From Schistosoma haematobium (lineage: Eukaryota > Platyhelminthes > Trematoda > Strigeidida > Schistosomatidae), in assembly GCF_000699445.3 (NCBI RefSeq), contig NC_067196.1:49083364-49147363 (forward strand): DNA of 64,000 nt, in the 5' to 3' direction. How positions within the stretch are numbered: the stretch's first letter is position 1; each line of letters starts with the position of its first letter. Below are positions 28,310 through 40,689 of the stretch, piece after piece. A program made the position numbers and the translations under genes. The notes beneath the pieces were generated by a model. That model saw nothing but the letters and a program-made list of their open reading frames with translations. It ran no database searches and was not told where the DNA came from.

Positions 28310-28651
28310 GTGCAGCGCCAATACCATAATACGCGCAACAATACATATCGATGGAATAATGAGTATTGCAACCTATTTCGAAAAACCTTTTTCCCATCTA
28401 AGGAATTATATCAAAAATTAGAACAACATTGTTTTTCTCATTTTATTCGTAATAGGCAGAATGAAAATCTACGCAACTTGATAAAATCATTCTTTAGTAA
28501 TCGAAGCGATTTAACAAAGGCTCTTTGTGAACAAAAATGTACCATTCACACTAGCAAACAGTTATTAACTCAATCGAAATTTATTTTTCTAGTTATTGGA
28601 TGCTTTCGGGAGCTGATGTCAATTAGTCCGTTAATGAAGAGAGGTGTCTAA
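28310..28651 (+). CDS. Unrecognised open frame, possible exon
   Basis: Preceded by GGGTGCAG, which could be an acceptor. Open for about 112 codons in AT-rich DNA: YHNTRNNTYRWNNEYCNLFR, then FFPSKELYQKLEQHCFSHFI and LIKSFFSNRSDLTKALCEQK. Its amino acid use looks protein-like but I recognise no family. It lies head-to-head with the first visible KDM7-like exon (antisense direction). It could be an exon of a neighbour gene or a repeat remnant. Confidence 0.3.
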   Translation: MQRQYHNTRNNTYRWNNEYCNLFRKTFFPSKELYQKLEQHCFSHFIRNRQNENLRNLIKSFFSNRSDLTKALCEQKCTIHTSKQLLTQSKFIFLVIGCFRELMSISPLMKRGV

Positions 28652-31540
28652 TAACATGTCGATTTAATCATTTTTATGGCTAAAATAAATATCATATATC
28701 CACCTTTTGTAAGACATCATATGTGTGATTGTATTTGCGCCCAAAGTCTCCTTTATTCGTACTAGTTTTGACTAACTTATACTCGTAATTACTTGATACA
28801 TCCCTAACTTTTGTGGTTTAAATTAGAAACACTGTCTACGTAATTCCGCTTTTTGCTCCATTGACCTTTGACTGAAGAGTGTAATAAGTCTGTAACACCC
28901 TTTATAGACCGCCTTCTACTGACTGGGACTATTCGTCTAGATTATTGCTCAGAAACGCCGCAGGGAGATTTTTAATAAATGAGCGAACTGGACTATTGTC
29001 AGCTACCCTAATAAGCATCTCGAATTGGCATTCTATAAGTTACCAGTTTAAGTGTCTTATACTGATGGTCGGGGCCTAGTGGAGTCGGACGGGGAATAGT
29101 TGGACCTCTAAGTTTGCATTGAGGTCACACCTCGTGGTTAATACCCATCGTAGATTACCCTCACCCGCGATATACTAATACTGTGGCTGCTCTGATGACA
29201 TCGCGTAATACTGAACTACCACTTCTAACATAAAATCTCAATACGATAATTTTTTTGCAAGTTCTGTTTGCAATGCACATAACACCGTTTACTCCTTTAT
29301 TAACATATTGAATTATTTACACATAGTTTTTAACGTCAGCTTAATATTTTTCTAAATAATATAGAACCTGTTTAAGTATGGTAAATATTGTGTAAACACT
29401 ATTAAAACTCTCGTGTATAGTTGCGATTGTGGTGAACACCAAAATGACATTAGCTAGTTTGTCACATCATTCACGTCTAACTCGAGTAGGCCTCCAATCA
29501 TTTCGACATAGATCATCTACGATGGCGATCTACACTGGTGATTTGCTCGATATTCAATGACCCAACTGCCGGATGATTTGGCTAGGGCTTAGTGACATTT
29601 CGCTGGCTCTATACTTGTGTATGATCAAGTTTGTGAGTATTAAAAACAATAATAAAGTATGGTCTCTATCCTTTTATATCTTCTTCATTAGACTTATCAC
29701 TCAGCCGCATTAAGATTAGTGAATATGGCATTTTATTCCAAGAAGGCATTCCTTGCGTATTTATCAGTGAGTATGTTGTAGGTCATAAAAGGTTGCTAGG
29801 ACCAGCATTTATCACACGGAATTAGACTAGTGAGTTTAGAGAAAGATAAACAGATATGATGAGAAACAAGGCCTTAAAATAAAAAAACTATGTAGTATAG
29901 TAGCACCATTCCATGCATTGCTCAACATAATAAATATTGCACGATGTTACTGTTTGAATCTGCCACGAAACGTTAAGAACATTTTATCTTGTCCACTTAA
30001 TAGTTTATCTGTATGCTTCACACAAACTCGTATCCTACTGGCAAGCATAAAATATACTTCATGATCGTACCATATCTTGGTCTTCTGTTACTCGTTTTAC
30101 TCCAGGACTTGAATAAACAAGAAGAAATCGCTATTATATTAAATTCTGTATAGTTTCTAGCTTTCTCGCAAACACCCGTCCTTTCCCACAGATAATTCAA
30201 AAAACACAATGTTTCGAAAGGGTGTGGCCCCGATCATCAACATTACGATTATAAACTATATTGAATATTTAGACAAACAACATCACCAGGCCATACAGCT
30301 AAAAGAGCTGTTCGACAAAAGGTAGTAGGACCAAAACCTAAAAACACAAATTAAATAATTTTCCGAAAAACTGAGATCTTTTATTTTTTTAAAGAATAAG
30401 TATAACCCTAACAAACAGAGGATGTAATTTTATTGGCTGAGAACCGAACAACTCGGTCATTCAGAAAATTTCATGTGAGCGTAGTACATGAAAAAAATAC
30501 AGTAGTTAAAAATTTACAGGCTATGAGAAAATTCCTTTTCGGAACAAGAGTATATCACCAAAAATAAGCCACTGGTGGTTACATAGCTTACTCATGGGAA
30601 GGATTTCAAACACCAAAATCATTCAAAACTCCTTCGTATATTCTTCACCAACACTGCTGATGTAAACGATGTTCTGCTGACCAGTCGCTTGCTGAATTCA
30701 CAGGAGGACGTAAGAATACTATATAATATACCGTGTTCTGAGCTCAATCTCACTAGAAAATCCCTTAGTGAATCTCGAGAGAAATACCATTGTGCAAGAT
30801 GTCTCAGGAAACACGGATCCTGGATATGTAGACTACAATATTCCAGAGTGGAATTTCATCAGACTATGCTCTGTCATTTTAAAACCATATATAATCATAT
30901 TTGACGAAAATTTGCATTTCATATCTGTAATCTGTTTCTTAAGGAATATGTGGTTATATCGTATTTGGATGCTTTAACCCACGTACTTCATGTATCTACA
31001 CGATCTATTCAAACCTCTACCTAATATCAAGAAATATATATAACCGTGTATGTTAAAGGACTGTATTCACTATCTTATGAACTATCATTTAAATCGTATT
31101 TGAGTACTATGAATCATTTAATTTCCGAAATTACCTGTCCAATTCGGTGAGTCTGTCATAGTTATTTTTGACAGTATTTTTTTTTCCAAAAAGCTGTTTC
31201 ATATATTTGTTCATGAAGCAGCCTAATAATCTTAGACGGTAATAATCTTTTAAACTACTTATCTCTGCACCTCCCTTTTCTTCTTCTAATACGGACTTTC
31301 AGTTTATATATGTATCACATACCGTACTCACTTTGATTGTTTGATACTAATTATCGATATTTCTAAATTACTTTACTATATAAGGCTATCTTTCGTGTCA
31401 TATATATGTTAAAATTTATACAACTTGCTCCTCCATATTTTGCCTCCACACAGATACTGACATAAATACTTCATCTCCACTACTATCTTCCTGCCATTGT
31501 CATCTTTTGTTTTTGACACCACTAATCCTCACGATACATT
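28652..31540. other. Intergenic stretch without a recognisable gene
   Basis: AT-rich with a GC-richer patch at about 28860-29220 that is probably repeat-derived. Checked for cysteine-rich PHD-type exons on the minus strand; none found. Confidence 0.4.
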
Positions 31541-31860
31541 TGTAGCGGTAAATAAATCCCCAAACTAAATAGCTCTGTAAGTTTTCGACATTGGATGCTG
31601 ACCATGTGTTTTAGTGGACTCATCTAGCTGAAGGCGCTCGGTCATGCATCTGCACCAGATCACGTGTGGTAACGCCGTGCTCAACATCAACCGCAATCGC
31701 TAGCCAGATTATATCAGAGAATTCCGATATATTGGTCATCGCCAAATATACTCTTCCGGACTCCTCGACTCTGTCTTTTGATTTCTCTGGGTGGGAACGA
31801 AATACATTAGGTGTTACTGGTAGAAGCGTTGTCAAACACTGAATACCTGTGACATCATCA
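31541..31860 (+). repeat. 5' LTR
   Basis: Starts TGTAGCGG and ends CATCATCA; AATAAA at about 31550. Compared with the 3' LTR: about six substitutions and one 2-bp indel. Confidence 0.93.
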
Positions 31861-31861
31861 T

Positions 31862-31878
31862 TGGTGAGACCGACGTGA
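31862..31878 (+). other. Putative tRNA primer-binding site
   Basis: TGGTGAGACCGACGTGA begins 1 nt after the 5' LTR; TGG pairs with a tRNA CCA end. The tRNA species is not assigned. Confidence 0.5.
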
Positions 31879-32027
31879 CCTGGTACACCTAATTGCAACT
31901 GTGAGTCTGTTCCTTTTTGGGATTTTTATATATCGTTGCCTTTTTTTAAACATTGTGATTGTTTTTCGTGTTTTTTCTTCGATATATATTTTTTCCCCTC
32001 GTTCATTATCGTACTTCATATTTCACC

Positions 32028-32873
32028 ATGACTGAACAGACACCTAAAGTACTCAAGCTTAAGACTTTGTCCCCACCTTCGTTTCAACTGATGCCTTTCT
32101 GGCCCGACAACATCGAAGCCTGGTTTTGCTACGCAGAAGCCGACTTCTCCGAGCACGGCATGATCGACACACGTGCACAATTCCTCGCAGTAGTCAAGGC
32201 ACTACCGCGCGAATTCAACAGGTACGTAACACCTAGTATGTTTACTAGTGATGTTTCCGATCCTTACGAAATCTTAAAACGCTCGATTCTTAAACGAGGA
32301 GACCTAACCGATCGACAAAGGTTAGATCAACTCTTCAATAACATCGACCTGCAACACGGTTCTGCGACGGACATGTTGCAACGGATGAGAGAGGTTATAG
32401 GCCTAAGAACTTTCGACGAAGGTCTATTCAAACAACTCTTCTTGTCAAAACTTCCCCAACAGGTGCAAGCAGTTCTGGTCTCGTTCCAGAACAACGGCTT
32501 AGACGAGCTAGCTGCATCTGCCGACCGCATTCTAGAAATTACGAAATCTACTACCGAGGTATTTTCAGTCAAAGAAAAACCTCAAACGACTCAGAATGAT
32601 ATAACCGACTTATGTCACACACTCACGCGTTATCTTAGTCTTCGTACCGACCGTAAGAGATCGCGCACGTGCGCGTGGGGTACCCCACGTAGAAGCATGT
32701 CACGTAAGCGATCTGTCTCTAGACCACGAGAGACAGATAACCCCGACTGGTGCTGGTATCATAACCAGTATGGAAAGTTTTCCAGAAATTGCAGAAAACC
32801 CTGCAATTTTCCCAACACGAAACCGAGTGACTCGAAAAACAACTCGGGAAACTTCCAAGCCGGCACGCGTTAA
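32028..32873 (+). CDS. gag: Gag (capsid/nucleocapsid) of the Gypsy element
   Basis: Start chosen at ATG 32028 (CACCATGACTGAAC context); the frame is open 69 nt further upstream but that part is Phe-rich leader. About 281 residues. Typical features of this clade: [17 protein letters not shown] near the N-terminus, [10 protein letters not shown] and [17 protein letters not shown] in the middle, an Arg/Ser-rich stretch, and the nucleocapsid CHCC finger [18 protein letters not shown] near the end. The Gag reading frame overlaps pol by about 40 nt (32831-32873), pol being in the -1 frame. Confidence 0.9.
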   Translation: MTEQTPKVLKLKTLSPPSFQLMPFWPDNIEAWFCYAEADFSEHGMIDTRAQFLAVVKALPREFNRYVTPSMFTSDVSDPYEILKRSILKRGDLTDRQRLDQLFNNIDLQHGSATDMLQRMREVIGLRTFDEGLFKQLFLSKLPQQVQAVLVSFQNNGLDELAASADRILEITKSTTEVFSVKEKPQTTQNDITDLCHTLTRYLSLRTDRKRSRTCAWGTPRRSMSRKRSVSRPRETDNPDWCWYHNQYGKFSRNCRKPCNFPNTKPSDSKNNSGNFQAGTR

Positions 32874-35800
32874 CGGCAACCGTAGCCGGCGAACATAGCC
32901 GTCTGTTATACGTCACAGATGTGACAACGAGAGTTCGCTACCTCGTCGACACTGGCGCAGAAGTTAGCGTTCTCCCAGCAAATCCCAACGATCGGCTTCA
33001 AGAATCGGCTCTAAACTTACAGGCGGCAAACGGAAAACCGATCGCTACGTATGGCAAAAGGTACGTTTACCTTAACGTGGGTTTACGCAAACCCATTCAC
33101 TGGATTTTCGTTGTTGCAGATGTTTCTATGCCAATCATTGGTATGGACCTTCTACAACACCACAATCTGATCATCAACACTCGCAAACGGAGGCTAGTAG
33201 ACGGAAACACTAATTTGTCCGTTTGCGTAACTTCTTTTACTGGTTGCAGAGTATCCCCAGTCACAGTTAAACATATGATAGACCCACTCTATCAACCACT
33301 ACTCGATAAGTACCCTGGGATACAACAAACTCAACCGAAACTACCGTGTGCAACCAGCAATGTTACACATCACATCACGACTACAGGACCACCTGTTTTC
33401 TCTAAAGCACGACGACTAGCTCCTGAAAAGCTAAGGTTAGCGAAAAACGAATTCGATCACATGATAGACTTAGGAATCATACGACCGTCAAGTAGCCCAT
33501 ATGCATCTCCATTGCACATGGTCCCTAAAAAGGACAGCAACGATTGGCGTCCAACTGGTAACTATCGGCGATTGAACGCGAAAACCATTCCCGATCGTTA
33601 CCCGTTGCCTCACATTCACGATTTGACAGCTACCTTGAAAGGTACAACTGTCTTTTCGAAAATCGACTTGGTTAAAGCGTATAACCAAATCCCTATGGCT
33701 ACTGACGACATACCGAAAACAGCTATCATAACTCCTTTCGGACTCTATGAATTTTTGCGAATGCCTTTCGGTCTAAGGAATGCTGCTCAAACATTCCAAA
33801 GATTCATAGACGACGTTTTTCGAGGTCTCAACTTCGTACACGCGTATGTTGATGACTGTCTAATCGCAAGTCCGGACAGAGAAACACATCTCAAGCATCT
33901 GGATCTTGTTTTCGAACGACTACAAAAACATGGCATAACTGTAAACGTTCAGAAATGCCAATTCGGAACCGACTCGTTAGACTTTCTGGGACACACTATC
34001 GATGCTCAAGGCATTCGACCTCTTAGGACCAAAGTGGCGGCCATTCTGGATTACCCAGAACCGACCACCGTCAAGCAATTACGCACGTTCAACGGCCTGG
34101 TAAGTTTCTATAGATGTTTCATACCCAAATGCGCATTACTTATGAAACCTCTGACCGACCAACTTCGTGGAAATGCGAAATCCATTAATTTGGACGACAC
34201 CGCACGAAAAGCATTCTCCACAGTTAAGGAACTGATTGCCAAAGCAACAATGCTCGCACATCAGGACACCGAAGCACCCATTAGTGTCGCAGTAGACGCA
34301 TCCGACTCGGCAATCGGAGGAGTCTTACAACAATGGGTCAACAACTCATGGCAACCCTTAGCATTTTTCTCTAGAAGGTTGCTAGACACCGAATCTAGGT
34401 ACAGCACATTCGGTAGGGAACTCCTAGCTATGTATTGTGCTGTACGGCATTTCCAACACTACATCGAAGGTCGTGAATTCACTCTTTTCACGGACCATAA
34501 ACCGCTCACTTTCTCGTTAAGCTCTCCTTCTGACAAGTACTCTCCCCGTGAGTATCGACAACTGGACTACATTTCGCAGTTTACTTCAGACATTCAACAC
34601 ATCTCTGGAGCAAACAATGTAGTTGCAGACGCTTTATCTCGCATAACTTCCTTGAACAGTTTCCAAGGAATCGACCTTCTTAAACTCGCCCAGCTTCAAA
34701 AAGAAGACACTGATCTTCAGCACGAGTTATCGTCCACAACACTTAAACTACGCATCAAACAGATGGGAACAGGTAAGGAAACCTTACTTTGTGACACATC
34801 TACAGGTAGGAATCGCCCAATCGTGCCGAAACATTATCGACGCAATGTCTTTAACACATTGCACAAACTTTCGCATCCAGGTGTTCGTGCAACCATCAAG
34901 CTTATAGCAGAACGGTTTTGCTGGCCTGGAATGAATAAAGACGTGAGGGAGTGGGCACGCTCCATTGTAAGCTGCCAAAAATCTAAGGTTATCAGACACA
35001 ATAAATGTCCCCTAGGCTCGTTTAAAACTCCCGATACCCGTTTCGACCATGTTCATTTGGATTTGGTAGGACCTTTACCAGATTCAAATGGATACTCTTA
35101 TCTATTAACCTGCGCAGACCGTTTCACTCGATGGCCAGAAGCAGTACCTATCAAGGACATCACTGCTAAAACAGTGGCCTGCACCTTCGTCGAACGATGG
35201 GTAGCAAACTTCGGTTGCCCTTCAACCATCACCACAGACCGCGGACGTCAGTTTGAATCTGATCTTTTCCGTCGTCTGACCACACTTTTAGGAATCACTC
35301 GCTTCCGAACGACCGCCTACCATCCACAAGCAAACGGGTTGGTAGAACGTTTTCACCGACAACTGAAAGCTTCGCTATCAGCTGCAAACGTTTCACAATG
35401 GACCGACGCTCTTCCACTAGTCTTACTAGGTATCCGCAATGCAGTGAAAGCTGACATTGGATACACTGCGGCTCAACTCGTTTATGGAACGACACTTCGA
35501 CTTCCAGGAGAATTCGTGGATCCTTCATCCTCTTCAATGAACATGGATCTAACCTCCTACACGAACAGGCTTACAAACGCAATGCGTTCAGTTAAACCTG
35601 CTTCCACTCGACCTCAATAAACTGATGTTTTCGTTCAACCTGACTTACGATATAGTACACACGTCTTTGTACGTCGAGACTCGCATCGACGACCATTTGA
35701 ATCAGCATACGAAGGACCTTTCAAAGTTCTTCAACGTGAATCTAAGTACTATATAGTCGACAAGAACGGAACCAACGATAGCATCAGCATCGATCGCTTA

Positions 35801-36004
35801 AAAGCAGCGTATTTAGAAGGAAATCCTATCTACGTGGATTTTCCTTCGGTACAATCGAACGACACGACTCCGACACTTATAATACCTCATCCGACAACCA
35901 ACACATACGATGATACTTCGACAGTATCCGAAAATAAACTTAAAACGACGCGTTCTGGAAGAAGGGTGAGATTTCCAGAACATTTAAACGACTATTGCAC
36001 GTAA
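32831..36004 (+). pseudogene. pol: Pol polyprotein of the Gypsy element, one in-frame stop
   Basis: The frame opens at 32831, inside gag. Domains in order: protease (VDTGAEVS, about 32946), RT with [17 protein letters not shown] and catalytic YVDD (about 33846), RNase H ([22 protein letters not shown]), integrase with HKLSHPG, catalytic [13 protein letters not shown] and [16 protein letters not shown] at 35618-35620 interrupts the frame, which is then open in the same phase to 36002-36004, so the C-terminal integrase tail (about 127 codons) is cut off. Two positions look damaged against the usual family pattern: the integrase zinc finger reads SIVSCQK, with Ile where the first Cys is normal, and the RT has GNYRRLN where GDYR is usual. 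Translation needs -1 frameshifting from gag; a GAAAAAC at 32834-32840 is a weak slippery candidate. Confidence 0.9.
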
Positions 36005-36435
36005 GGCACTTCTCGACATTTTATATTTTTTTTTAAAAAAAAACAATTTTAATATGCGTATATATTTTTATTTCTATTTAAAAAAAAAACAAAAAAACAA
36101 TTTTTTAACGCTATTACGTGTTCATGAGTTTATTTTCCATTTTTTTTCCGCCGACATTGTGTTTTCACGCACATACGAGTGTATTTCGATATGCACTTAC
36201 ATTTTATTTTTTCTTTTCCAGGACGTCTGGAAAAGAACGATGACGTTTAGGAGGATCCGAAATTTTCATTGTACATTTTCTTTTTTTACTATGTTGTACC
36301 TCCGTCCCATATAGTAAGGAAAGACGACCAGACGCTGCTACATTTAGTAAGCTATCAGAAGAGTGTTTACCAACGACAAACTCGTTGGGTTTAAACTTCT
36401 GGCTGGCCACGTCTTAGGGTCATCACTGCCCCACT

Positions 36436-36447
36436 AGGGGGGGAGTG
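36436..36447 (+). other. Polypurine tract
   Basis: AGGGGGGGAGTG ends 3 nt before the 3' LTR; primes plus-strand synthesis in LTR elements. Confidence 0.8.
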
Positions 36448-36450
36448 ATC

Positions 36451-36768
36451 TGTAGCGGTAAATAAATCCCCAAAATAAATAGCACTAAGTTTTCGACATT
36501 GGATGCTGACCATATGTTTTAGTGGACTCATCTAGCTGAAGGCGCTCGGTCATGCATCTGCACCAGATCACGTGTGGTAACGCCGTGCTCAACATCAACC
36601 GCAATCGCTAGCCAGATTATATCAGAGAATTCCGATATATTGGTCATCGCCAAATACACTCTTCCGATCTCCTCGACTCTGTCTTTTGATTTCTCTGGGT
36701 GGGAACGAAATACATTAGGTGTTACTGGTAGAAGCGTTGTCAAACACTGAATACCTGTGACATCATCA
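36451..36768 (+). repeat. 3' LTR
   Basis: Same ends as the 5' LTR (TGTAGCGG to CATCATCA), 2 bp shorter. Followed by CATT, matching the CATT before the 5' LTR. Confidence 0.93.
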
Positions 36769-37049
36769 CATTCACTCTTGGTTAAAACATAAATTTTGAT
36801 TTTTAGACTAACTTAAGCCCTTGGAATTGATTTTTTTCTATCCCTTTCTATTTCCAACATTCTGTTCAATCCACTTGCTATACGTCACTTTCTTATCATG
36901 CCACAAAAGAAAATGAAGACCCCTCCTTCTAGGCGTCCAGCCAAACGTAGGAAAACGACACAATTTAACACCACTACTGACACGTTTTCCGACAGTTTCA
37001 ACGAGACGAGCCACTCCGTTCATCCGAAAGCAGACAAGCTTTTACCAGT
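36769..37049 (+). pseudogene. Probable 5' end of the plus-strand LINE (leader and ORF1 start)
   Basis: After a pyrimidine-rich leader, an ATG at 36898 begins MPQKKMKTPPSRRPAKRRKT, continuing Thr/Ser-rich to HSVHPKADKLLP, where the AAT tail of the minus-strand LINE begins. Basic, low-complexity N-termini are typical of LINE ORF1 proteins. The plus-strand LINE at 43596 lacks its own ORF1 start, so this is best read as its detached beginning. No duplicated target site was found to prove it. Confidence 0.45.
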
Positions 37050-38558
37050 TATAATAATAATAATAATTTTATTCTCAAATAACAGTTTGTTACATGAGGC
37101 ATGCCAGTTTACAGGCAAGATCAAATTGATACAAATGATACATTATCCACTGTAGTAAATTACATAGCTGGGTTGATAATTTATAAGATATGAATGCAGA
37201 TGGTTTTAATCAGTACTACAGTTGGCGCGCCTCACGGATGTTGCGTTGCTAATGTGCAACTGATGGTCAAGGATAGGTCCATTGAATATGGGAGCTTCTA
37301 AATGTCGCAAACTTATGTCCCTTTGGAATGTCTAAGGCTTTGAGGATGGTGCAGGATGAAATCTTTCGTTCCATATCACAAGTGGGCTGAAAGAGGGAGC
37401 AAGTAAAAGAAAGGACGAGAGGCAGAATAGCCAATATTCATGAAGAAATGTTTAAGGTATGATTACTCAGTCTAATTTTCTTTTATTAAGGTATTTGTTA
37501 AGAAAGAGCATTTTAATAGGTTAAAGAAAATAAGTGTTAACAAGGTGTGAGTGGACATACAACTGACAAATGGAGGCGATTCGGAAAGGAGCTGAGAGTA
37601 TGGGGTTATGTGTGATTATAAAATAAAATATAGTGCTAGAAACAGTATTGTGATATACAATTAGCTGTCTTCCTTTTTTTTATCGAAGCCATTAGAGCCC
37701 TTTTCGTTTATTTGTATTTTTTTTCAGGTATTATAGGGTCTTGAGTAGGCTTCGTACATTCGCGAATTGTCTAGTTTTTTTTGTAATAGGATTACTGGGT
37801 AGGAAGTGAAACCAATTCAACGTTCGTAACACGTTTTAATGAGGTATTTTGCATGATAAATCAATACCATAAGTTCGTGACATCCCACTAAATCATAAGG
37901 AGCCGTAATTAAACAAAATGTTCTGCCCTACAGACATGGGTGGATTGAATTTATCTCCCCACCATCATGTTTGCTGGTCAGTAACGCCACCCTCCCTCCT
38001 TTTGTGATGTTAGGCTCTCTTACGTTTGTGGTAAGTATGAATACTGCTTTAATCAAAGCCCATAGTTGGAATACACTGTCTCTACTAGGTCCATGTTACA
38101 AGCAAATCAGATAGTTGAAAAGTTTGTTTTATGGGTTAGATGTCCATATAGTATATCACACTGCTATGAAAATAACTGATGGTTTAAAGGGGTAAGGGCT
38201 AATAGCAAATCAAAAGATATGAGAGGGTATAAAATTGTAGAGAGAAAAAAAAGATTTCAGGGTAAGACAAATGTAACATTGAGAAACTCACAAGACTTTG
38301 TGGCTTTGTATGGTCGGCCTTGGTAGATCGGCATCCATAAGATTGAGCTATCTGTCTACTTGCAGTAGAAAAAAAGCATGACTTTTAGGAAGAATAATGT
38401 ACATTTAACCTGTAGAGATTTGGGAACTGAAAGCTAGGGTTAGGAGCATAAGGCCATGATTAATAAACAATGAATAATAGAAAAGGATAAGCCATATATT
38501 CTGTGATTTGGTTATATTCGTATTAGTAACAGTCGAACTTGTTATAATCTTGTTCTTT

Positions 38559-40685
38559 CTAGATACTAGGCGGTCCGTAATAAAGTGCCTCGTCGGTGGG
38601 CGGGAGTTCAAGGAAATGTTGAAGCTCTTTGGAGTCTAGAAATAGGGTTATTAGCTTCTTGAATCTGGTAAACGTATCACAGTTACGGATAGGCATTGGC
38701 AGCCTGTTCCACAATAAACTATACCGTACTGTAAAAAACTTACAACGCATTTGTTTTTGGTGTTTTACGGTAAGTAGTGTATATGCGTTGTTTCTAAGTC
38801 TATAGGCTGGGTCGTGGGTGATAGTCGGGCAGGAGGTTAGAAAAGAGAGCCCATATATCGCTTTGTAGAGAAATATTAAATTGTTTTTTAGCCTACGGTG
38901 CCATAAAGGTTCTAAAGATAGATGCTTACATCTGTCTGTGTAATCGAGATTCGAGTTACATCCTAGTAGTTGACGTGTGAAACGTCTTTGAACATCTTCT
39001 ACTCTTATCTTGTCTGCGATATTCATATTAGAGAAGACAAAAGAGCAGTATTCAAGGGAAGGTCGTACACATATTTTGTAGAGAGTAAGTTTACCCTCTG
39101 TTGTGAAAAAGTTTTTCATTATAAAACCAATCAGCCGTCTAGATTTAGAAATAATAGAGGATGCATGTTCTTCAAAGTTCAGGCTTCCTGTGTAGTTAAT
39201 TCCTAAATCGTGTACTGATTCGAGTGTTTGGACTCTACATTCATTTAAGTGAAGTTGCGGTTTATAGGGATGCTTTCCAAAGTGCATGATCCCGCACTTG
39301 TTGAGGTTAAATGGTAATTGCCATTTTTCACTCCATATAGTTAACTTATTGAGGTCCTTTTGGATCTGAGATACACTTTCGCTTAGTGTCTCAGGCTTAT
39401 AGCTGTATACTATTTTGAGATCAGCATATAAGTATGGTTTCCCAAATTCTATAGTGTCACATATATCGTTTATATACATAAGAAACAAAAGTGGACCTAA
39501 TACGCTTCCCTGGATGACCCCACTGGTGATTGGTCTAGGGGACGAGAGACAGTCATTGTACTTTACCATCTGTTTACGTTCTGTTAAGAACGAAGCAAAC
39601 CACGAGTACAGTGGGTTGTGTATTCCGAAGGACTTTAGTTTGACGAGTAGCCTTTTGTGTGGGACCTTATCAAAGGCTTTCTTAAAGTCTAGGAATAGGA
39701 CTGATACAAGGAGTCCGCTGTCTCGTTTCAGAGTTATATCATTCAGGTAGTCTACTAGGCATGTATCGCATGATCTGGACCTAAGAAATCCATGCTGGGA
39801 GGTCGAGATGAGATTATTAGTTAGTAGATGTTGGACTACAGCCGCCTTAACTACTTTTTCCATCACTCTGGATACCACTGAAGTTATGTTTATAGGCCGG
39901 TAATTTTCAACGTTTGCTTCAGGTCCTGTTTTAATTTTGGGAATGATATGTGTAGTTTTCCAGGCAGTAGGGTAACACGCCGAAGAGAGTGATATCGCGA
40001 ATAGTTTGAGAAGCAAAACACACAAATCATCACCTCCACGTCTTAGCATGCTAGATGGAATACCATCTGGTCCATCAGTGTAGGAGTGTTTCAATGTACT
40101 GATTGCCTTGGAGATATTTTGTACACTGAATTCTACATTAGTAATTTCACAGGGAGTTACTGGGATTGGTTCTGAATCATTGAATGGTTTATCGTTAGTT
40201 AGTGAGAAACAAAAATGTTCACTGAATAATTCTGTGATAAGTTTGGGATCTTCGTATACTTGTTTGCCTTTAATGAATATACTCCCTCTCGATTTAGAGC
40301 GTTTAAGTTTATTTTGGAGTAGTATGGTGAGTGCAGAGGAGTTATTATTAAGTTCAACTGCACGTTTTTCCTGTGCTACTGCTTTTTGTTTACTTATTGC
40401 CTCTGTTCGGACAAGTATTTCTGTCATCGTTACTAAAGAGGAAAAGTCATTTAAGTTGTGGAATCGAGTACAATGTCTTTGAAGACGTCTTCTTGTACTG
40501 ACCGGTATATAGAGATCTTTGGAGAACGTAGGTTTACAGTATTCAAAAGGTGCGATGTTGTTGATGATACTTTTGATGTGATAAAATATATTGGTTAATG
40601 TGTCGGTATTGTTTGAGGTAAAGAAAGTTCTCCAATCAGTGCTTCTTAGGTAATTGCAGAAGTCGTAGTGACTCACATTTATCAC
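38559..40685 (-). pseudogene. LINE ORF2 reverse transcriptase with a damaged catalytic box
   Basis: About 708 residues. RT motifs in order: TLKHSYTDGPDGIPSSML, KTTHIIPKIKTGPEANVENY, RPINITSVVSRVMEK, SQHGFLRSRSC, VLFLDFKKAFDKVPHKRL, SGVIQGSVLGPLLFLMYIND, then the catalytic region reading LYADLKIVYSY where YADD is expected, so one Asp codon is missing by an in-frame deletion. The C-terminal region (NLNKCGIMHFGKH; RRLIGFIMKNF; VEDVQRRFTRQLLG) is intact. Compared with the plus-strand LINE, which keeps FADD. Predicted inactive for reverse transcription. Confidence 0.9.
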
Positions 40686-40689
40686 GAGA

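Larger units (their letters stand above)
31541..36768 (+). mobile_element. Gypsy-type LTR retrotransposon, CsRn1 clade (Boudicca-like)
   Basis: 5228 bp: LTRs of 320 and 318 bp, a primer-binding-like TGGTGAGACC just after the 5' LTR, gag, pol and a purine tract before the 3' LTR. CATT flanks both ends and may be the target-site duplication. The clade call rests on the CHCC Gag finger (C-x2-H-x9-C-x3-C), diagnostic of CsRn1-like elements known from flukes. Order protease, RT, RNase H, integrase is standard for Gypsy. The only coding break noticed by eye is one stop near the pol end, so the insertion is fairly recent. Confidence 0.93.
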
